The translations under genes were made by a program, and so were the position numbers. Positions 15,091-18,402 of a DNA stretch of 18,402 nucleotides are shown here, piece by piece (the first letter of the stretch is position 1; each line of letters opens with the position of its first letter). The DNA comes from Clostridia bacterium (lineage in GTDB: Bacteria > Bacillota_A > Clostridia > Christensenellales > Aristaeellaceae). The stretch is taken from contig JAFZQK010000007.1 of the NCBI GenBank assembly GCA_017620455.1, positions 1 through 18,402 on the forward strand. The letters run 5' to 3'. The notes beneath the pieces are model-generated. The model was not told where the DNA came from, made no database searches, and was given only the letters and a program-made list of their open reading frames with translations.

Positions 15091-15618
15091 ATGCCTGAAC
15101 TGATCCGCAAATTCTTCGTTTCCCTCAAGCGGAAGCCGCAGAATATCGCCCTGGTGTCCGTGACGGTGGCGTTCATGTGGTATTCGTTCAATCTGTCGAT
15201 GGTATCCTTCACCACCACCCATCTGCAGGGCAACAACATGGGCCTGACGGGATTCACCATCATGCTGTTTTCCAGCCTGGCCATCCTGTGCTGCCTGAAC
15301 GCCTTCCCCTACCGGCGGAAGGTAAACGTGCTGATGCTGGTGCTTCTCTTCGTGCTGCTGGCCATCGTGCTGCTGTGCGATCTGCATTTCCTGCGCTGCA
15401 TCCGGGATAAGCTCGCGCAGGGCGTGGTTTCCCAGGAGGATATCCCCAGCGTGATGAAGACCAGGACCATCATGATCGTGCACATGGCGCTGGTGGCGGT
15501 GGCCGTGGCTTTGGCGGCGACGCTGCCCCTGTACCGCAAGGCGATCCGCAGGATCAATACCTCCGTGGAGGTGGCCGGCAACGCCGAAATGGGGACCGTC
15601 GATATCACGGACGAGTGA
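15091..15618 (+). CDS. Four-helix membrane protein of unknown function (accessory protein C)
   Basis: 175 residues. The ATG lies three bases after the ATPase stop, with AAGGAGGAG inside the ATPase gene's last codons. Helices at about 18-38, 50-70, 78-99 and 125-146. The basic N-terminus (RKFFVSLKRK), the PYRRK turn between helices 2 and 3 and the YRKAIRR after helix 4 put both ends inside, leaving a short charged external loop (100-124). An acidic tail ends TVDITDE. Same length and layout as accessory protein B. No family recognised; association with the ABC importer is inferred from position and spacing. Confidence 0.65.
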   Translation: MPELIRKFFVSLKRKPQNIALVSVTVAFMWYSFNLSMVSFTTTHLQGNNMGLTGFTIMLFSSLAILCCLNAFPYRRKVNVLMLVLLFVLLAIVLLCDLHFLRCIRDKLAQGVVSQEDIPSVMKTRTIMIVHMALVAVAVALAATLPLYRKAIRRINTSVEVAGNAEMGTVDITDE

Positions 15619-15624
15619 CGCGGA

Positions 15625-16263
15625 ATGGCGAAGGAGAAGAAGGGCCCGGCCCGGGACGAAAGAAAGGTGCCGGCGGCTTATTATCAGCTGAAAACCCGCG
15701 CCGTAAAGGACCTGGCGGAGGCCGCGCCGGAAAACTCCCCGGAGGTCAGCGAACAGGAACTGCGCAGATACCGGCGGCGGAAATGGCTGCATCCGGGCAG
15801 GGAGATCGCCTTTTTCCTGGTGAAAGCGTGGTTTGCCGGGGTCGCCTGCTGGTTCCTGCTGATCGGGCTTTCCTCCCTGGGCATCGCCAGCCTGGATATG
15901 ATCCTGATCCTGGGGCTGGGCGTGGGGCTGCTGTGGGACCTGCCGGTGAATATCTACATCCGCTCGAAGGAGGAGAAGCCGGGGGCCAACAGCCGGTATA
16001 TGATGTTCCCCGGGAAAAAAGTGGGCGCCGGGATCCTGAACGCGTTGTACGGCGTGGCGCTGGTATTCCTGGTGGCCCAGACTTACGGGGTGCTGAACAC
16101 GGCTTTCGGCGCGGGAAGCGGGGAGGAAGCCCTGCCGGTGGGCCCCGTGCTCTTCGGGCTGTTCACCGCCGGATGGGACCGGCTGCTGCTGCTGATCAAA
16201 AAGGTCGGCGGGGACATCCTGTCGGACGCGAAAAAAAAGGCCGCTGCCCAGCGGCCTGAGTAA
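15625..16263 (+). CDS. Membrane protein with charged cytoplasmic N-terminus, unknown function (accessory protein D)
   Basis: 212 residues, last gene of the operon. The first 60 residues are hydrophilic and rich in Lys, Arg and Glu, and end RRYRRRKWLHPGRE. Helices follow at about 61-84, 88-108, 133-155 and 168-190, then a lysine-rich tail. The start ATG lies six bases after the previous stop and has no good ribosome binding site, so it is probably translated by coupling. The last nine codons also form the terminator of the convergent araC-type gene. No family recognised. The long basic N-terminus is unlike accessory proteins A-C, so it is probably not their paralogue. Confidence 0.65.
   Translation: MAKEKKGPARDERKVPAAYYQLKTRAVKDLAEAAPENSPEVSEQELRRYRRRKWLHPGREIAFFLVKAWFAGVACWFLLIGLSSLGIASLDMILILGLGVGLLWDLPVNIYIRSKEEKPGANSRYMMFPGKKVGAGILNALYGVALVFLVAQTYGVLNTAFGAGSGEEALPVGPVLFGLFTAGWDRLLLLIKKVGGDILSDAKKKAAAQRPE
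16231..16256 (-). terminator. Intrinsic terminator of the AraC-type gene, inside the convergent gene's coding end
   Basis: On the minus strand: GGCCGCTG / CAGCGGCC arms (16256-16249 and 16246-16239) followed by eight T (complement of the A-run 16231-16238). It starts 15 nt after the stop of the regulator. On the plus strand the same bases encode KKAAAQRPE. Confidence 0.75.
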
Positions 16264-16270
16264 TGCAGGG

Positions 16271-17071
16271 TCATGCCTCCCGGGGCGTCACCTTGACGCT
16301 GCCGGGGTCCTTCAGGGCCTTTTCCTCCTCCTGGCGCTTGCGCTGGGCGTAGTAGCTGGGGGAGACGCCGAACTCCTTCTTGAACATCTTGGAGAAGTAC
16401 AGCGAATCCCGGAAGCCGCACTGACGGGCCACGTCCATGACGGCGCTGCCGTTGATTTCGGCGTTCACCAGCATGTCCGCCGCGGACTGCAGCCGCCGGG
16501 TGGTCAGGTATTTATGGGGGGTCATGCCCAATTCCTTCTGGAAGAGCTTGCGCAGATAATCGTAGCTGAAGGGCTGCGCCCGCAGGAATTCGTCCAGCCG
16601 GTAATCGCAGTCCGCGCAGTGGCTGATGATATCGCTTTCGATCTCCTCCACCACCCGCGTCAGCGGCCGGGCCGTCTGGTAGGCGGTGAGGTAGCAGCAG
16701 ATCAGATTACCGTAGGCGGACAGCAGGGACGTTTTTTCCTTCCGGTCGGAGTGGTAATGGTAATGCACGGCGGTAAAGGCGTCCAGGAGGAAATGGTTGC
16801 TGTCGTCGGTGACAAGGGCCGGCTTTTTCAGCGTCAGGGACGGGGACGTCATGTTGATGTGGATGTTCCGGAAGCCTTCCTCGCTGGTGTTGGCGTGGGC
16901 CACCATGGGCGGGATGATCACCACGTCCCCCTGCCGGTAGGGCAGCTGGCTCCCGTCAAAGATCATGGTGCCGGAGCCATAGGTGCACAAAATGTATTCC
17001 CAGCTTTCGTGGGCATGGCGGGAAACCGTCATCATCAGGGAATGCATGCCGGCGTATGTGATATCGTTCAT
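16271..17071 (-). CDS. AraC family transcriptional regulator with cupin-like sensor domain
   Basis: 266 residues. The N-terminal part (about 15-75: HAHESWEYILCTYGSG..., LPYRQGDVVIIPPMVAHAN) is a cupin-type ligand-binding domain as in sugar-responsive AraC proteins. Residues about 145-245 carry the two helix-turn-helix motifs, the second ending DVARQCGFRDSLYFSKMFKKEFGVSP, the family signature. Start ATG with AAAGGAG eight bases upstream. Its stop lies seven bases from the stop of the transporter operon, and it is divergent from a second sugar ABC ATPase. It is therefore a likely local regulator of sugar uptake, sensing a sugar and activating transcription. Which promoter it binds is not visible. 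Its own promoter contains a short dyad that could serve self-control. Confidence 0.9.
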   Translation of the reverse strand: MNDITYAGMHSLMMTVSRHAHESWEYILCTYGSGTMIFDGSQLPYRQGDVVIIPPMVAHANTSEEGFRNIHINMTSPSLTLKKPALVTDDSNHFLLDAFTAVHYHYHSDRKEKTSLLSAYGNLICCYLTAYQTARPLTRVVEEIESDIISHCADCDYRLDEFLRAQPFSYDYLRKLFQKELGMTPHKYLTTRRLQSAADMLVNAEINGSAVMDVARQCGFRDSLYFSKMFKKEFGVSPSYYAQRKRQEEEKALKDPGSVKVTPREA

Positions 17072-17100
17072 GGCGGCGGCTCCTTTCCGATCGTTACTTC

Positions 17101-17129
17101 ATTCTATCACAGGTGATCCGTTTTGTCCA
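17101..17129 (-). promoter_or_regulatory. Extended -10 promoter of the AraC-type gene
   Basis: On the minus strand, TGGACA (17129-17124), exactly 17 nt, then TAGAAT (17106-17101) preceded by TGA (extended -10). Each hexamer matches five of six consensus bases. The leader is about 25 nt. No equally good promoter was found for the divergent ATPase gene. Confidence 0.65.
17106..17117. promoter_or_regulatory. Dyad ATCAC-AG-GTGAT in the AraC promoter spacer
   Basis: Five-base arms around two bases, lying next to the -10 and inside the spacer of the regulator's promoter. A protein bound here would block polymerase, as expected for self-repression or shared control of the divergent pair. The arms are short, so chance is possible. 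Confidence 0.3.
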
Positions 17130-17177
17130 TATGCCACAGCCAAAATAGGCGGGCGGAACGGCAAGGAGGCATGGAGG

Positions 17178-18254
<1,077 letters not shown>

Positions 18255-18267
18255 AAAACAGAGATGC

Positions 18268-18296
18268 AAAAAGCAGGCCGTCCGGGCCTGCTTTTT
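18268..18296. terminator. Bidirectional intrinsic terminator after the second ATPase
   Basis: AAAAAGCAGGCC (18268-18279) / GGCCTGCTTTTT (18285-18296) with loop GTCCG. The A-run before and T-run after make it work on both strands. It ends the ATPase message 14 nt after its stop and could also end a leftward gene entering from the window edge. Confidence 0.85.
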
Positions 18297-18344
18297 GTTT
18301 GCTTATGTTCGCGGCGCAAGGGCGAAGGGCCCCGGATCCGTTTT

Positions 18345-18402
18345 TTACCAGTCCTCGTCCACCACGATGAAGCTGGATTCCGCATCCCGGATCCAGCGGG
18401 AA
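18345..18402 (-). CDS. Possible C-terminal tail of a gene running in from the right edge
   Basis: On the minus strand one frame reads SRWIRDAESSFIVVDEDW and stops at TAA (18347-18345), about 50 nt before the bidirectional terminator. The composition looks protein-like and the terminator arrangement fits a convergent gene, but 19 codons are too few to identify or confirm it. Confidence 0.35.
   Translation of the reverse strand, partial: SRWIRDAESSFIVVDEDW

Noticed and set aside
13339..15792. Minus-strand open frame of 817 codons opposite accessory proteins and the ATPase
   Set aside because: Mirror frame of several well-supported genes, with no family likeness.
16983..17177. Upstream extension of the second ATPase
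   Set aside because: It overlaps the start and promoter of the divergent AraC-type gene, and the true family start with AAGGAGG is at 17178.

Overview
The window looks like chromosomal DNA from a GC-rich, uncultured-type Clostridia (Firmicutes), probably from a gut or rumen-like plant-polysaccharide niche. The evidence is AGGAGG-type ribosome binding sites almost everywhere, sigma-A promoters (TTGACA/TATAAT), intrinsic hairpin-plus-U terminators, MalF/MalG-type sugar permeases with a UgpC/MsmK-type ATPase, an xylulokinase / DUF4867 / fucose-arabinose isomerase cluster, and signal-peptide-bearing surface proteins. The genus cannot be fixed from the sequence alone. No tRNA, rRNA, CRISPR array, transposase or phage gene was seen.

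Left part (1-4492), sugar catabolism. A minus-strand operon reads xylB (xylulokinase, FGGY) > DUF4867 protein > L-fucose/L-arabinose-type isomerase (cut by the window edge). The DUF4867 gene carries a one-base frameshift. Transcribed divergently from xylB is an AraM-type sn-glycerol-1-phosphate dehydrogenase. A pair of back-to-back hairpins (4430-4492) separates it from the next, convergent operon.

Middle part (4491-7665), cell surface, minus strand. A leucine-rich-repeat secreted protein has its own promoter and terminator. A two-gene operon follows, encoding a secreted phosphodiester glycosidase (NAGPA/DUF2233 domain) and an Lgt-like membrane protein with extra C-terminal helices.

Right part (7836-16263), the main object of interest: a plus-strand operon of about 8.4 kb behind one strong promoter and a structured leader. 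In order it encodes an ECF-S-like six-helix membrane protein (TTG start), two sugar-type ABC permeases, a large solute-binding protein, two small four-helix membrane proteins, an ABC ATPase, and two more small four-helix membrane proteins. The permeases, binding protein and ATPase make a standard carbohydrate importer. The five unrecognised membrane proteins threaded among them, with overlapping or near-touching reading frames, suggest a transporter with dedicated accessory membrane subunits. An 18-bp perfect hairpin after the binding-protein gene probably sets different expression of the upstream and downstream halves.

Far right (16231-18402). A convergent AraC-family regulator with a cupin-like sensor domain ends against the operon, and its terminator lies inside the last codons of the operon's final gene. 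Divergent from it is a second UgpC/MsmK-type ATPase with a bidirectional terminator. A gene tail on the minus strand may run off the window edge. The regulator is the obvious candidate controller of the transporter operon and/or the second ATPase, but its binding sites are not proven here.
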